Shown: positions 45,980 to 55,226, counted from the stretch's first letter. The stretch is 62,871 nt of DNA from DATFJZ01 sp046482845 (GCA_046482845.1 JAWOEJ010000291.1:1-62871), one strand, 5' to 3'. Numbers and translations are program-made. Notes: generated from the sequence alone by a model not told the origin.

Positions 45980-46692
45980 AAAATCCTGCCAAACCTGCGG
46001 TCGCGGGTCTGGTATTCCTTTAAAATATCAATGAACTCATTTTTGGTAAAATCAGGCCACAGGGTTTCTGTAAAAAAAATTTCAGCATATGCCGCCTGCC
46101 ACAACAGAAAATTACTCAGCCGCATTTCACCGCTGGTGCGGATCAAAATATCAGGATCAGGCATTCCTTTTGTGTACAAATGATCGGATAGATCTTTTTC
46201 ACAAATCTTTTCCGGCATCAGCCTGCCATTAGAGATATCTTTTGCCAGCCGGATTGCCGCCCGGGTAATTTCCTCCCGGCCACCGTAACTCAAGGCCAGA
46301 TTCACAGCCAGCCGGGTGTTATGCCTTGTCTCGTCTATGGTGATGTCCAGTTCTTTTCTGACATCCTCTGGAAGCCGCTCTTTCTGCCCGATAACATCAA
46401 GCCGGATATTTTTCTCTATAAACTCAGCTCGTTCCGACACAGAAAATTTCTTGAGAAGGCGCATAAGTGCGCTTACTTCCGTTTGCGGCCTGTCCCAGTT
46501 TTCCGTGGAAAAGACGTAGAGGGTCAGGTACTCAATTCCAATTTCACAGCAGGCATTGACAATGGCCCGCACTGCATCGACCCCTTTTTCATGCCCCCTG
46601 ATGCGGTTCATCATTTTTTTTTTGGCCCACCTGCCATTGCCGTCCATGATAACAGCAACATGCCTGGGCAGACTGTCAGAATTAAAACTCAA
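45958..46692 (-). CDS. uppS: Isoprenyl (undecaprenyl diphosphate) transferase
   Basis: Cis-prenyltransferase extending FPP to the C55 carrier. The product has HVAVIMDGNGRWAKKK near the N-terminus, LTLYVFSTENWDRP, RLAVNLALSYGGREEI and DILIRTSGEMRLSNF-LLWQ. The only starts before the catalytic Asp are TTG codons. TTG 46692, with AAAGG about 7 nt upstream, gives a normal-length 244-residue protein; TTG 46716 would add 8 residues. It overlaps the frr stop by 11 bp. Confidence 0.94.
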   Translation of the reverse strand: MSFNSDSLPRHVAVIMDGNGRWAKKKMMNRIRGHEKGVDAVRAIVNACCEIGIEYLTLYVFSTENWDRPQTEVSALMRLLKKFSVSERAEFIEKNIRLDVIGQKERLPEDVRKELDITIDETRHNTRLAVNLALSYGGREEITRAAIRLAKDISNGRLMPEKICEKDLSDHLYTKGMPDPDILIRTSGEMRLSNFLLWQAAYAEIFFTETLWPDFTKNEFIDILKEYQTRDRRFGRILCSSNDG

Positions 46693-47239
46693 GGATTTCC
46701 TTTTCTTTGGTGGCAAAGATGTAATCTATTTTTTTTATATGCTCATCTGTGACTTCCTGAACAGTCTTTTGTGCCTTGAAATTTTCATCCTCGGAAATAT
46801 CTCCGTCCTTCTGCAGTTTTTTTAAATCATCATTGGCATCCCTGCGGATATTTCTTACAGCAATCTTATAATCCTCACAGGTTTGATTCACGCTCTTGAC
46901 AATTTCTTTTCTTCTTTCCTCGGTAAGGGGAGGGATTGAAATTCTTATAATCTTACCGTCATTTGACGGTGTCAGGCCGAGATTTGCCTTTAAAATGGCT
47001 TTTTCTACATTTTTCAGAACGGTAACATCCCAGGGTTGAACAGTAATCAGTCTACTTTCCGGTACAGCAAGGGATGCCATCTGATTCAACGGGGTTGCTG
47101 TGCCGTAATAATCGACCTTTACACCGTCAAGCATGGAAAGGGATGCCCTTCCCGTGCGGACCCTGACCATTTCTCTTTCAAGGGAATCCAGGGACTTTGC
47201 CATTTTTTCTTTTGTTTCCTGGAATACTGTATCTATCAT
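46682..47239 (-). CDS. frr: Ribosome recycling factor
   Basis: The 185-residue protein, with EF-G, splits post-termination ribosomes. It starts MIDTVFQETKEKMAKSLDSL and has VRTGRASLSMLDGVKVDYYG, LNQMASLAVPE and LTEERRKEIVKSVNQ, all typical. It follows pyrH, but a 74-bp miniature element sits between the two genes, lengthening a gap that is usually short. Confidence 0.97.
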   Translation of the reverse strand: MIDTVFQETKEKMAKSLDSLEREMVRVRTGRASLSMLDGVKVDYYGTATPLNQMASLAVPESRLITVQPWDVTVLKNVEKAILKANLGLTPSNDGKIIRISIPPLTEERRKEIVKSVNQTCEDYKIAVRNIRRDANDDLKKLQKDGDISEDENFKAQKTVQEVTDEHIKKIDYIFATKEKEILEF

Positions 47240-47259
47240 AAGTTCACCCTTTTGCTGTT

Positions 47260-47333
47260 ACCCGATGATCAGTGAGTTATGCCTGGTTTCCCGAGATAGG
47301 GGACAGGTAAATGTAAAAACAGGATCATCAAGT
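47260..47333. mobile_element. Miniature element within pyrH-frr spacer (74 bp)
   Basis: Ends ACCCGATGATC and GATCATCAAGT, flanked on both sides by GTT (47257-47259 and 47334-47336). The core (GCCTGGTTTCCCGAGATAGGG) is unlike families 1 and 2. It lies inside an otherwise compact essential operon. Confidence 0.75.
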
Positions 47334-47355
47334 GTTATTAATTGCCTTTTCTCTC

Positions 47356-48078
47356 TTAATCATTATATATGCGCGTCCCCACCTCTTCTCCGCAGACGGC
47401 GCGGCAAATATTGTCCGGGGTATGAAGATCAAAGACCTGAAGGGGCAGATTATTGTCCATGGCCAGGGAAATCGCTGTCATATCCATTACATGCAGCTGT
47501 TTTTCCAGCACTTCCATGTAGGTAATGCGCTGTATAAATCTGGCGTCACTGTCCAGGGCAGGGTCCTTGTCATAAAGACCCTTTACCTGGGTCGCCTTGA
47601 ACAGAATCTGAGCATTGATTTCCTGGGCCCGGAGCACAGCCGCAGTATCCGTGGTAAAATACGGGTTGCCCGTACCTGCCGCAAAAATAACGCTGCGGCC
47701 TTTTTCCATGTGACGTTCAGCCTTTTTGGGAATAAAGGGTTCTGCTATTTTATTCATGGCCAGGGCAGACTGAACCCGTGTGGGAACGCCGCACTTTTCC
47801 AGCGCGTCGGAAAGGGCAAGGCTGTTGATTACCGTTGCCAGCATTCCCATATTGTCTGCTGAAGTGCGGTCCATGCCGGCTGAACTGCCTGCGACCCCCC
47901 TGAATATATTACCGCCGCCCACCACCATGGATACCTGAACACCCAGCTTGTGAACCTTGGCAACTTCTGCGGCAACATACTTGATCATTGCCGGTTTTAT
48001 GCCAAAGCCCTGGTCACCCATAAGGGCTTCTCCACTGAGCTTGATAAGAATCCTGTCAAACTGCGGCTTTTTATCCAC
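47356..48078 (-). CDS. pyrH: UMP kinase
   Basis: Phosphorylates UMP to UDP; bacterial hexameric amino-acid-kinase fold. The 240-residue protein contains RILIKLSGEALMGDQGFG, VVGGGNIFRGVAG, DRTSADNMGMLATVIN and FAAGTGNPYFTTDTAA. The longer frame from 48108 overlaps tsf; GTG 48078, with GGGAGA about 9 nt upstream and just 4 nt after the tsf stop, is the better start. Confidence 0.96.
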   Translation of the reverse strand: MDKKPQFDRILIKLSGEALMGDQGFGIKPAMIKYVAAEVAKVHKLGVQVSMVVGGGNIFRGVAGSSAGMDRTSADNMGMLATVINSLALSDALEKCGVPTRVQSALAMNKIAEPFIPKKAERHMEKGRSVIFAAGTGNPYFTTDTAAVLRAQEINAQILFKATQVKGLYDKDPALDSDARFIQRITYMEVLEKQLHVMDMTAISLAMDNNLPLQVFDLHTPDNICRAVCGEEVGTRIYND

Positions 48079-48082
48079 CAAA

Positions 48083-48679
48083 TCATTCTCCCAGCTGAAA
48101 GCGTGCAAACCGTTTCACATGAATATTTTCACCGATTTTGGCTATGGCCTCGGTTGTAACGTCTGCTACACTTTTTTTTGGATCCTTTATATACGCCTGG
48201 CTCATCAGGCAGGATTCCTTGAAAAATTTCTGGACCTGACCTTCCACTATGGTGTCAATGATCTTTTCCGGTTTTCCCTGCTCCAGGGCCTGGGCCCGGT
48301 AAATCTCACGCTCCCTGTTCACCAGCTCCTCGGGAATATCCTCAGCCACGAGCCCTGCTGGATTGGCAGCGGCGATATGCATGGCGATATTCTTGGCAAA
48401 ATCCCGGAAATCATCGGTTTTGGCAACAAAATCCGACTCGCAGTTGATCTCAACCAGAACGCCGAGTTTGTCTCCTGTGTGGATATAGGAATAGATAATA
48501 CCTTCAGAAGTTGCCCGTCCAGCTCGTTTCTGGGCTTTGGCAAGCCCTTTTGTCCTTAAAAAATCAAGGGCTTTATTCGCGTCACCATCGTTTTCAACCA
48601 ACGCCTTTTTGCAATCCATCATTCCAGATCCAGTCTTTTCGCGAAGTTCCTTGACCATCGCTGCTGTAATTTCAGCCAT
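48083..48679 (-). CDS. tsf: Elongation factor Ts
   Basis: Guanine nucleotide exchange factor for EF-Tu. The 198-residue protein has the N-terminal UBA-like domain with LREKTGSGMMDCKKALVEN and the conserved SDFVAKTDDFRDFAKNIAMH block; the short form with one core subdomain is common outside enterics. The gap to rpsB is about 100 nt. Confidence 0.97.
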   Translation of the reverse strand: MAEITAAMVKELREKTGSGMMDCKKALVENDGDANKALDFLRTKGLAKAQKRAGRATSEGIIYSYIHTGDKLGVLVEINCESDFVAKTDDFRDFAKNIAMHIAAANPAGLVAEDIPEELVNREREIYRAQALEQGKPEKIIDTIVEGQVQKFFKESCLMSQAYIKDPKKSVADVTTEAIAKIGENIHVKRFARFQLGE

Positions 48680-48780
48680 TTTTCTAGCTCCTTATATCTT
48701 CATGTCCAGCAAGCAGGCAAACCAGGAAACCCGCAAACCGGCTGCTGGAAGTACCCTGCCTTAAGGTTTTATTTAATTTA

Positions 48781-49650
48781 CTAAGCTTGAGTTTCTGCTT
48801 TTACTTCAGTTTCAGATTCTGTTTCCAGAGCAGCTGTTTTTCTTTTGATCTTTTCAACCACAGGACCGTCTGTCCCATCGGAAATAATTGTTCTTTCCAC
48901 ATCTTTCAGGGCGTTATCCTCAGATGGAGCTTCATCTTTGTCCTTGTCGGCCTGCATTTTTTCCTGATACCTTTCATTGCCCTCTATACAAGCATCTGCA
49001 ATTTTAGAGGCAAACAGACGGATCGATCTTATGGCATCGTCATTTCCAGGAATAATATAATCAATATCATCCGGGTCACAATTTGTATCAACCACAGCCA
49101 CAATGGGAATACCCAGTTTTTTGCCCTCTTTAACTGCAATGGACTCATTTTTGGGATCGATTATAAAAATTGCCCCGGGAAGGGACTTCATGGTGCTGAT
49201 ACCGCCGATATCATTGACAAGTTTCTGCTTTTCCTTGCCCATCATTACCCTTTCCTTTTTGGGGTAGTTCTCGATGGTACCGTCATTTTCTATGGCGTTC
49301 AGGTATTCCAGCCGCTGAATATTTTTCCTGATGGTCTGAAAATTGGTCAGCATGCCTCCAAGCCATCTGTTCTCGACATAAAAGGCTTCAGCCCGGTTGG
49401 CCTCTTCATAGATACTTTCCCTTGCCTGTTTTTTTGTTCCGACAAAAAGAACACTCTTTCCCTGGGCAGTGGTATCAACTATGAAATCATAGGCATTCTT
49501 GAACATTTTCACTGTCTGCTGAAGATCCACAATATAAATACCGTTGCGTGCGCCGAAAATGTATCGCTTCATCTTTGGATTCCAGCGTCTGGTCTGATGC
49601 CCGAAATGGACACCTGCCTCTAAAAGCTCCCTCATGGTTACATATGCCAT
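48781..49650 (-). CDS. rpsB: Ribosomal protein uS2
   Basis: The 289-residue small-subunit protein has MRELLEAGVHFGHQTRRWNP, RWLGGMLTNFQTI and IPIVAVVDTNCDPDDIDY-IIPGN. Residues after about 235 form a charged, low-complexity tail, making it longer than the 240-residue E. coli S2. It leads the translation/membrane operon running to purQ and has its own promoter-like sequence. Confidence 0.97.
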   Translation of the reverse strand: MAYVTMRELLEAGVHFGHQTRRWNPKMKRYIFGARNGIYIVDLQQTVKMFKNAYDFIVDTTAQGKSVLFVGTKKQARESIYEEANRAEAFYVENRWLGGMLTNFQTIRKNIQRLEYLNAIENDGTIENYPKKERVMMGKEKQKLVNDIGGISTMKSLPGAIFIIDPKNESIAVKEGKKLGIPIVAVVDTNCDPDDIDYIIPGNDDAIRSIRLFASKIADACIEGNERYQEKMQADKDKDEAPSEDNALKDVERTIISDGTDGPVVEKIKRKTAALETESETEVKAETQA

Positions 49651-49811
49651 ACTTCGTTTTCCATCCCTTTTTTAATGGTTTTTTTCCACCACACCTGTCC
49701 CCTCCAAAACCAACTTTTAAAAAAGCACCTGGCTTAAGATCAAGGTGTGTGCGTCGGTTCTTCTCTAATACCGTGCAAAAACAGCACAGCAAAGAAAACA
49801 AAATCCTGAAA

Positions 49812-49840
49812 CATATATCAAAGTCTGTCTGTATTGGCAA
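49812..49840 (-). promoter_or_regulatory. Candidate rpsB promoter
   Basis: On the minus strand TTGCCA (49840-49835), 17 nt, TATATG (49817-49812), about 160 nt before the rpsB start and next to the prmC stop. The remaining 190-nt leader shows no certain regulatory fold. Confidence 0.55.
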
Positions 49841-50713
49841 TTATTTTTTTACTAATTTTGCCACCCTGTTATGTCCTGAAAGATCTTTAATATAAATCAC
49901 AGGCTCATATTTAAGGGTTTTTTCTGCCAGTTCTTCCACCCTTTTTTTTTGATCAAATCCTGTTTCCAGAAGAAGCACCCCCTTTGACCTGAGATAAAAA
50001 CAGGCTGTTTCAATAATTTTTCTGATACAGCAGAGGCCGTCCGCCCCTCCGTCAAGGGCAAGTCTTGGCTCATAAAGCCGGATTTCAGGTTCAAGCTGAT
50101 CAATGGCGGTGGAGGGAATATACGGGGGATTTGAAACAATCAGATCAAAATACGGTATTTTTTTAAAACAGGAAAACCATGATCCGGTTGCCAGGGCCAG
50201 CATTCCCTTTTTTATTTCGTTTTTTCCATTTTCAGCGGCCAGTGCAGCCGCCTTTTGAGAAATATCAACCCCAAAACAGGTGCAGTTGAATCCGGCTCTG
50301 GCAATGGAAAGAATAACTGCGCCGGACCCTACCCCCAGCTCAAGCACGTTCTGGTTTCCTGACGGGTTAAGCTGGGCAATTGCCGTTTCAACCAGGGCCT
50401 CAGTATCCGGCCGGGGGATTAAAACATCGGAGCTGACAGTGTAGTCGGAGAGATAAAATCCCTTTCTGCCCGTTATATACGCCACAGGCTCTTTTTTGAT
50501 CCGCCGTTGTATCAGTGTCTTATACAGGGCCAGCTCATCGGACTGCAGGGGTCGGTCATGCTGAAGATAAAGATCCAGCCGCCTTAATCCCAGGGCATGA
50601 CCCAAAAGCATTTCTGCTGCCAGCCGGCTGCTCTCTATATTCCGGGATTTAAAATAATCAGCTGTCCAGGATAGAATTTTCTGAATTGTCCAGGCCGGGC
50701 CTTCAGATGCCAT
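49841..50713 (-). CDS. prmC: Release factor glutamine methyltransferase
   Basis: Methylates the Gln of the GGQ motif in RF1/RF2. The 290-residue protein has the SAM motif VLELGVGSGAVILS and the substrate motif LIVSNPPYIPS, then LALDGGADGL. It lies 4 nt downstream of prfA, which encodes its substrate. Confidence 0.96.
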   Translation of the reverse strand: MASEGPAWTIQKILSWTADYFKSRNIESSRLAAEMLLGHALGLRRLDLYLQHDRPLQSDELALYKTLIQRRIKKEPVAYITGRKGFYLSDYTVSSDVLIPRPDTEALVETAIAQLNPSGNQNVLELGVGSGAVILSIARAGFNCTCFGVDISQKAAALAAENGKNEIKKGMLALATGSWFSCFKKIPYFDLIVSNPPYIPSTAIDQLEPEIRLYEPRLALDGGADGLCCIRKIIETACFYLRSKGVLLLETGFDQKKRVEELAEKTLKYEPVIYIKDLSGHNRVAKLVKK

Positions 50714-50717
50714 CTGT

Positions 50718-51782
50718 CTAATCTGCCGCCTTCAAGGCTCTGGCCTGGCTGTCGGTTTTCAGTTCATCAATAATACTTTGAATGTCACCTTCCATGATAC
50801 TGTCAAGCCTGTAAAGGGTCAAATTGATCCTGTGATCTGTCATGCGGCCCTGGGGGAAATTATAGGTTCGGATTCTTCCGCTTCTGTCCCCGGACCCCAC
50901 CTGATCCTTACGCTGGGCAGCCCGCCTGGCATCCTGCTCCTTGACCATGGCATCCAGAATACGGGCCTTTAAAACCCGCATGGCCTTGAGTTTGTTTTTG
51001 ATCTGGGATTTCTCGTCCTGGCAGGTGGCGACCATGCCGGTGGGCAGATGGGTCAGCCGCACGGCAGAATCTGTGGTGTTGACGGACTGGCCGCCGGGAC
51101 CGGACGCCCGGAAAACATCCACCTTGATATCCGCGGGGTTTACATCAACCTCCACATCCTCGGCTTCGGGAAGCACAGCAACAGTGACAGCAGAGGTATG
51201 GACCCGGCCCTGGGTTTCTGTCTCAGGAACCCGTTGAACACGGTGGGTGCCGCTTTCAAACTTAAAAGCGGAAAACGCCCCCCTTCCCTTTACCAGGGCA
51301 ATTACTTCCTTGAACCCGCCCGAGGCCGCATAACTGACGTCAAGGATCTCCACCTGCCAGGACATGTGCTCAGCATATTTTGAATACATCCTGAAAAGAT
51401 CCGATGCAAACAAAGCCGCCTCTTCACCGCCTGTCCCCGCCCTGATCTCAAGGATAATATTTTTGCCATCCCTGGGATCCTTTGGCATCAGCATAAGTTT
51501 TAATTCAGAAAGCAGTTTTTCTTTTTTCTTTTCAAGAACAGCAATATCCTCCCTGGCCATCTCCCTTATGTCAGGATCTTCATCCCTGATCAGCTCATGG
51601 GAATTTTCAAGTTCACGCTCTATATCCTGATAGGCATCAAAGGATGCAACGATTCTGCTCAACTCGCCGTGCTCCTTGATATACTTCTGATACTTTACCT
51701 GATCATTGATCACGTCAGGATCGCTGAGAAGCTGCTCAAGCTTTATATACCGTTCTTTTATGCCCTGAAGTTTACTTATCAT
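50718..51782 (-). CDS. prfA: Peptide chain release factor 1
   Basis: Recognises UAA and UAG. The 354-residue protein has RAGTGGEEAALFASDLFRMY, the catalytic FRASGPGGQSVNTTDSAVR and a normal C-terminus. TAA, TAG and TGA all end genes in this window, so the ordinary code applies. It starts 66 nt after rpmE, with a terminator-like hairpin between. Confidence 0.97.
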   Translation of the reverse strand: MISKLQGIKERYIKLEQLLSDPDVINDQVKYQKYIKEHGELSRIVASFDAYQDIERELENSHELIRDEDPDIREMAREDIAVLEKKKEKLLSELKLMLMPKDPRDGKNIILEIRAGTGGEEAALFASDLFRMYSKYAEHMSWQVEILDVSYAASGGFKEVIALVKGRGAFSAFKFESGTHRVQRVPETETQGRVHTSAVTVAVLPEAEDVEVDVNPADIKVDVFRASGPGGQSVNTTDSAVRLTHLPTGMVATCQDEKSQIKNKLKAMRVLKARILDAMVKEQDARRAAQRKDQVGSGDRSGRIRTYNFPQGRMTDHRINLTLYRLDSIMEGDIQSIIDELKTDSQARALKAAD

Positions 51783-51797
51783 GGTTTCATAAATCTC

Positions 51798-51833
51798 AAA
51801 AAGGAAACCCCGTAAAAGAGATTTCCCTTTTTT
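51798..51833 (-). terminator. Hairpin after rpmE
   Basis: AAAAAGGAAACCCC and its inverse GAGATTTCCCTTTTTT flank a short loop, with T-runs on either strand. It can end or attenuate the rho-rpmE transcript before prfA. Confidence 0.6.
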
Positions 51834-51848
51834 CTTTTTATACTGCTG

Positions 51849-52085
51849 CTATTTTTTTTTCTTTTCCGCTGCTGCCTTAACCGCATCAAACCCGGCATAT
51901 TTCCTTTTAAACCGGTCAATTCTTCCTGCAGTATCCACAAGCTTCTGCTTTCCGGTAAAAAACGGATGACACTTTGAGCAGATCTCAACTTTAACCTCTT
52001 TTTTTGTGGACCCTACCGTGATTTTATTCCCGCATGCACAAGTGGCCTCAACTGTTTGATATTCAGGATGTATACCCTTTTTCAT
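51849..52085 (-). CDS. rpmE: Ribosomal protein bL31 (zinc form)
   Basis: The 78-residue protein starts MKKGIHPEYQTVEATCACGN and has CSKCHPFFTGKQK, giving the Cys-rich zinc-binding (C+) form. It has a lysine-rich tail of about 8 residues. It lies 32 nt after rho, the usual rho-rpmE-prfA-prmC order. Confidence 0.97.
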   Translation of the reverse strand: MKKGIHPEYQTVEATCACGNKITVGSTKKEVKVEICSKCHPFFTGKQKLVDTAGRIDRFKRKYAGFDAVKAAAEKKKK

Positions 52086-52117
52086 ACCTTTAACTCCTTA
52101 TTGTATATTTTTTTATC

Positions 52118-53365
52118 CTAGGAATTCATTGAATCCAAAAACTCTTTATTATCCTCTGTTCCTGAAATTTTTTCAAGTAAAAAAGACATGCTGTCTATGG
52201 AATTTAAACTTGACAGCAGTTTTCTCAAAATCCAGATGCGGTTTAACACCATGGGATCCATGAGAAGCTCCTCTTTTCTTGTACCGGACTTGTTAATGTC
52301 TATGGCCGGGAAAATTCTTCTATTGGCCAGCTTCCTGTCCAGAACAAGCTCCATATTTCCTGTTCCCTTGAACTCTTCAAAAATCACCTCGTCCATACGG
52401 CTCCCGGTCTCAATCAGCGCCGTGGCGATAATGGTAAGGCTGCCGCCCTCCTCAATATTCCTGGCAGCGCCGAAAAACCGTTTGGGACGGTCCAGGGCAT
52501 TTGAGTCCACCCCGCCGGAAAGGATCTTGCCCGAAGGCGGCATCACGGCATTGTAGGCACGTGCCAGGCGGGTGATGCTGTCCAGAAGAATAACAACGTC
52601 GTGACCCTGCTCCACCATTCTCTTGGCTTTTTCAATGACCATTTCAGCCACCTGGACATGGCGTTCTGCCGGCTCGTCAAAGGTGGAACTTATTACCTCG
52701 GCATCCACGGACCGATCCATATCCGTGACTTCTTCCGGCCGTTCATCAATGAGAAGAATCATGGGAATTATATCTTTGTGGGCTGCAATCATACTGTTGG
52801 CAACACTCTTCAACAGCATGGTCTTTCCTGATCGGGGCGGGGATACAATAAGCCCCCGCTGGCCGAACCCGATGGGCGCCATCATATCAATAATACGCGT
52901 GGAATAATCGTCAGCAATACCCTCAATATTCATTTTCCGGTCCGGGTACAAGGGGGTAAGATTATCAAAAAGAATGGTCTCGGCGGCAAGTTCAGGATTC
53001 TCATAATTCACAGCCTCAACTTTCAAAAGAGCAAAATAACGTTCTGAATCTTTGGGCTGCCTGACCTGGCCCGACAAGGTATCCCCTGTTCTCAGATTGA
53101 ACCGCCTGATCTGTGACGGGGAAACATAAATATCATCCGGACCTGGAAGATAGTTATAATCAGGTGACCTTAAAAACCCGAATCCGTCAGGAAGAATTTC
53201 CAGGGTCCCCTCACCATAGATCTGACCGCTTTGCTCAATGGCCGTCTGAAGAAGGGCAAAAATAAGCTCCTGCTTTTTTACCCCGCCAAACCCCTTAAGT
53301 TTATACTTTTTGGCAAGCTGGGTCAGCTCACTCATCTTCATTCTCTGCAATTCTTCAAGATTCAT
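52118..53365 (-). CDS. rho: Transcription termination factor Rho
   Basis: Hexameric RNA-dependent ATPase. The 415-residue protein starts MNLEELQRMKMSELTQLAKK, with an N-terminal RNA-binding domain (GILEILPDGFGFLRS-like EGTLEILPDGFGFLR), P-loop SPPRSGKTMLL, Walker B VVILLDSITRLARAYN and Q/R loops. No large insertion domain is present. The frame extends upstream to 53413, but GGGGA ahead of ATG 53365 favours this start. Confidence 0.97.
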   Translation of the reverse strand: MNLEELQRMKMSELTQLAKKYKLKGFGGVKKQELIFALLQTAIEQSGQIYGEGTLEILPDGFGFLRSPDYNYLPGPDDIYVSPSQIRRFNLRTGDTLSGQVRQPKDSERYFALLKVEAVNYENPELAAETILFDNLTPLYPDRKMNIEGIADDYSTRIIDMMAPIGFGQRGLIVSPPRSGKTMLLKSVANSMIAAHKDIIPMILLIDERPEEVTDMDRSVDAEVISSTFDEPAERHVQVAEMVIEKAKRMVEQGHDVVILLDSITRLARAYNAVMPPSGKILSGGVDSNALDRPKRFFGAARNIEEGGSLTIIATALIETGSRMDEVIFEEFKGTGNMELVLDRKLANRRIFPAIDINKSGTRKEELLMDPMVLNRIWILRKLLSSLNSIDSMSFLLEKISGTEDNKEFLDSMNS

Positions 53366-53470
53366 GGAAATATTCCCCGTTAAAATAATTTTTTTCAGCA
53401 TGCGCCCCAACAATCAGCATGCACCACAACAAAAGGTCCTGCCTTCCTGGGGACACACAAAATCATTGAT

Positions 53471-53640
53471 ACTCGATAATCAAGATTTTTTCATGTGAGG
53501 TGTCAGGCCTGCGTTACTGGCATTATCTGTGCCGTCCCAGGTTCACAACGGCTGTGGTTGATAACGTCAATAACGCAGGCCTGACAATGTTCTCCTGAAA
53601 CCAGGCACAAGAACCAGACACAAGAAATTGATCATCAAGT
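53471..53640. mobile_element. Miniature palindromic element, family 2, copy 2 (170 bp)
   Basis: Begins ACTCGATAATCAAG, ends GATCATCAAGT, and is flanked by GAT on both sides. It shares TTTTTTCATGTGAGG, GTCAGGCCTGCGTTA and CATTATCTGTGCCGTCCC with the 23283 copy, and has a short extra AGAACC-type repetition near its right end. Confidence 0.88.
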
Positions 53641-54300
53641 GATAGTAAGTCATTCTTTTTTTTATAAAATGGGATCATTAAACTTAATTGATCTGTTATC
53701 CGGCGGCATTGAGCTATTCCCTGAGGGCACGGTGACAGGATGCCTGTGTACTGCGAAGCAATATTGATCTGAGTATATAATTGTACATATTCAATTAATT
53801 TTGGTTCCAGGATTTTAGTTCATAAAAGTCATGTTTTTTTATGCAATTAAAAGATATATTTTTCTGATATTGCACCTTGATAAAAAGGGTCAGGACCATC
53901 TGCTTCTTTGTGATGCCCGCCAGGGAACCCGGGGCTGAAAAAGTTGACAGACGCTGTTGACTTCCCATACTTGCTGTGAGCCGACGGCCCGGTGGCTGAT
54001 GTACAACCCTGAGCTGATGTGACACCTGAGCAGATAAAAAAAGAGGAAGGCTCTTAAGCATTCCTGCTCAGCGCCCATACATTCCACTATCTTGTTTATC
54101 AAAAGATACGGACTAAGTTACGGCCCTGACGGCTGTAAGGAGATACTGATTCAGCAGATGAGTAAACATTTAAAAATCAATTTTAAAACAATTTTTCCAG
54201 GCTGTCAAGCAGGAATCAGCAAATCCGATACAACCTTACCAAATTGCGGCAGCTCCATACAAAAAGATTTCTGATTGAGTGTTCAAATCGCTTTGAAACT
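53641..54300. other. Non-coding spacer between rho and coaE with hairpins
   Basis: About 660 bp without a convincing gene. Short open frames on both strands lack ribosome sites and family features. A strong nested hairpin lies at 54026-54071: CTGAGCAG pairs with CTGCTCAG, and inside it AAGAG (54041-54045) pairs with CTCTT (54051-54055). A smaller AGCC...GGCT hairpin is at 53979-53997. It could hold a small structured RNA or the remains of an insertion. No known RNA family was recognised. Confidence 0.4.
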
Positions 54301-54921
54301 TTATACCAGAGCCCCTGCAGACGTCAGGCTGAAAATCAATTCATCCGCAGCCCTGTACAATTCATCCATTGTTCCGGTATTCCAGAGGACGGCATCAGCT
54401 TTTTCTATTTTTTTTTCCTGGGACATGTGCAGCGCAATAAGATCTTTGGCCTGTTTTTCAGTTACAGAATCCCGGCAGGCAATCCGCTTTACCCTGTCCC
54501 CCATCTCAGCTGCCACTGTAATTGAAAAATCAAATTTTTTTTCAAGTCCCAGTTCAAACAGCAGAGGAACTTCAGCCGCAACCAGGGACGGGGTCGTCTC
54601 AACAGCAGAATCTATCTGCCGGAGAAGCTCTTCAAGAACAGCCGGCTGAACAATTTCTTCAAGCTTTTTTCTATCCTGACTGCTGCGGGCTATCCTTGTG
54701 CGCAGATATTTTCTGTCCAGATGACCTGAGGGCAGAACAATGTTTTGGCCAAACAGGGCCACAAGTTTTTCATGGGCAGGGGCTTTTGGCAGAACCACCT
54801 GCCTTGCAATGTCATCGCAACTGACAACAGGCAGACCACAGGCTGAAAAACGACCGCAGACAAGGCTCTTTCCAGACCCTGCCGATCCTGTTATACCGAT
54901 TTTCAATATTTTTTTTTTCAT
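54301..54921 (-). CDS. coaE: Dephospho-CoA kinase
   Basis: Last step of coenzyme A synthesis. The 206-residue protein starts MKKKILKIGITGSAGSGKSL (P-loop), then DIARQVVLP and AAEVPLLFELGLEKKFD. In many deltaproteobacteria coaE directly precedes rho; here a 935-bp spacer with a mobile element separates them. Confidence 0.96.
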   Translation of the reverse strand: MKKKILKIGITGSAGSGKSLVCGRFSACGLPVVSCDDIARQVVLPKAPAHEKLVALFGQNIVLPSGHLDRKYLRTRIARSSQDRKKLEEIVQPAVLEELLRQIDSAVETTPSLVAAEVPLLFELGLEKKFDFSITVAAEMGDRVKRIACRDSVTEKQAKDLIALHMSQEKKIEKADAVLWNTGTMDELYRAADELIFSLTSAGALV

Positions 54922-54949
54922 AATATTTATCTTTTAAATACAGCAACCC

Positions 54950-54976
54950 TTGACATTCTTCAACCACTTTTATAAT
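54950..54976 (+). promoter_or_regulatory. Candidate promoter upstream of adk
   Basis: TTGACA (54950-54955), 15-nt spacer, TATAAT (54971-54976): both hexamers perfect but spacing short. It is 250 bp before adk, with the heptamer tract between. The rest of the 54922-55226 spacer shows only repeat fragments, including a GCTTTCATGCTTTG block (reverse strand) shared with position 930. Confidence 0.45.
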
Positions 54977-55111
54977 TTACATTGAATTTGATTTTTGCAG
55001 ACATCAGCTGTCAGTAACCATCACGGAAAAATTTGTAATTGTTTACTGATAACCGCGTACTGAAGGCTTTTATATAACGTCCATGCCTTGACAGGCACAA
55101 CAAAGCATGAA

Positions 55112-55129
55112 AGCTGTTAGCTGTTAGCT
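55112..55129. repeat. Heptanucleotide repeat, about 2.5 units (reverse orientation)
   Basis: On the reverse strand AGCTAACAGCTAACAGCT, preceded by CAGTACTC and GAAAGCCGTCAG as at the other two tracts. It lies about 100 bp upstream of adk. Confidence 0.8.
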
Positions 55130-55226
55130 GAGTACTGGTGGCTGACGGCTGACGGCTTTCAAATAAAAGAGGAACCGCCTCTTTGTTTATATGTATACAC
55201 CACTTTAAATCAAAAAGGAGTTAAAC

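Noticed and set aside
53795..54102. Two minus-strand frames of 70-88 codons in the same spacer
   Set aside because: Overlapping in different frames, low-quality composition, no ribosome site and no family resemblance; hairpins explain the region better.
53641..54130. 6S RNA, SRP RNA or tmRNA in the rho-coaE spacer
   Set aside because: Looked for the long 6S hairpin with central bubble, the SRP tetraloop region and a tmRNA tag frame; none was convincing.
54158..54274. 38-residue frame with two Cys in the rho-coaE spacer
   Set aside because: An AAGGAG lies about 14 nt upstream, which is far, and the peptide matches nothing I recognise; not enough to call a gene.
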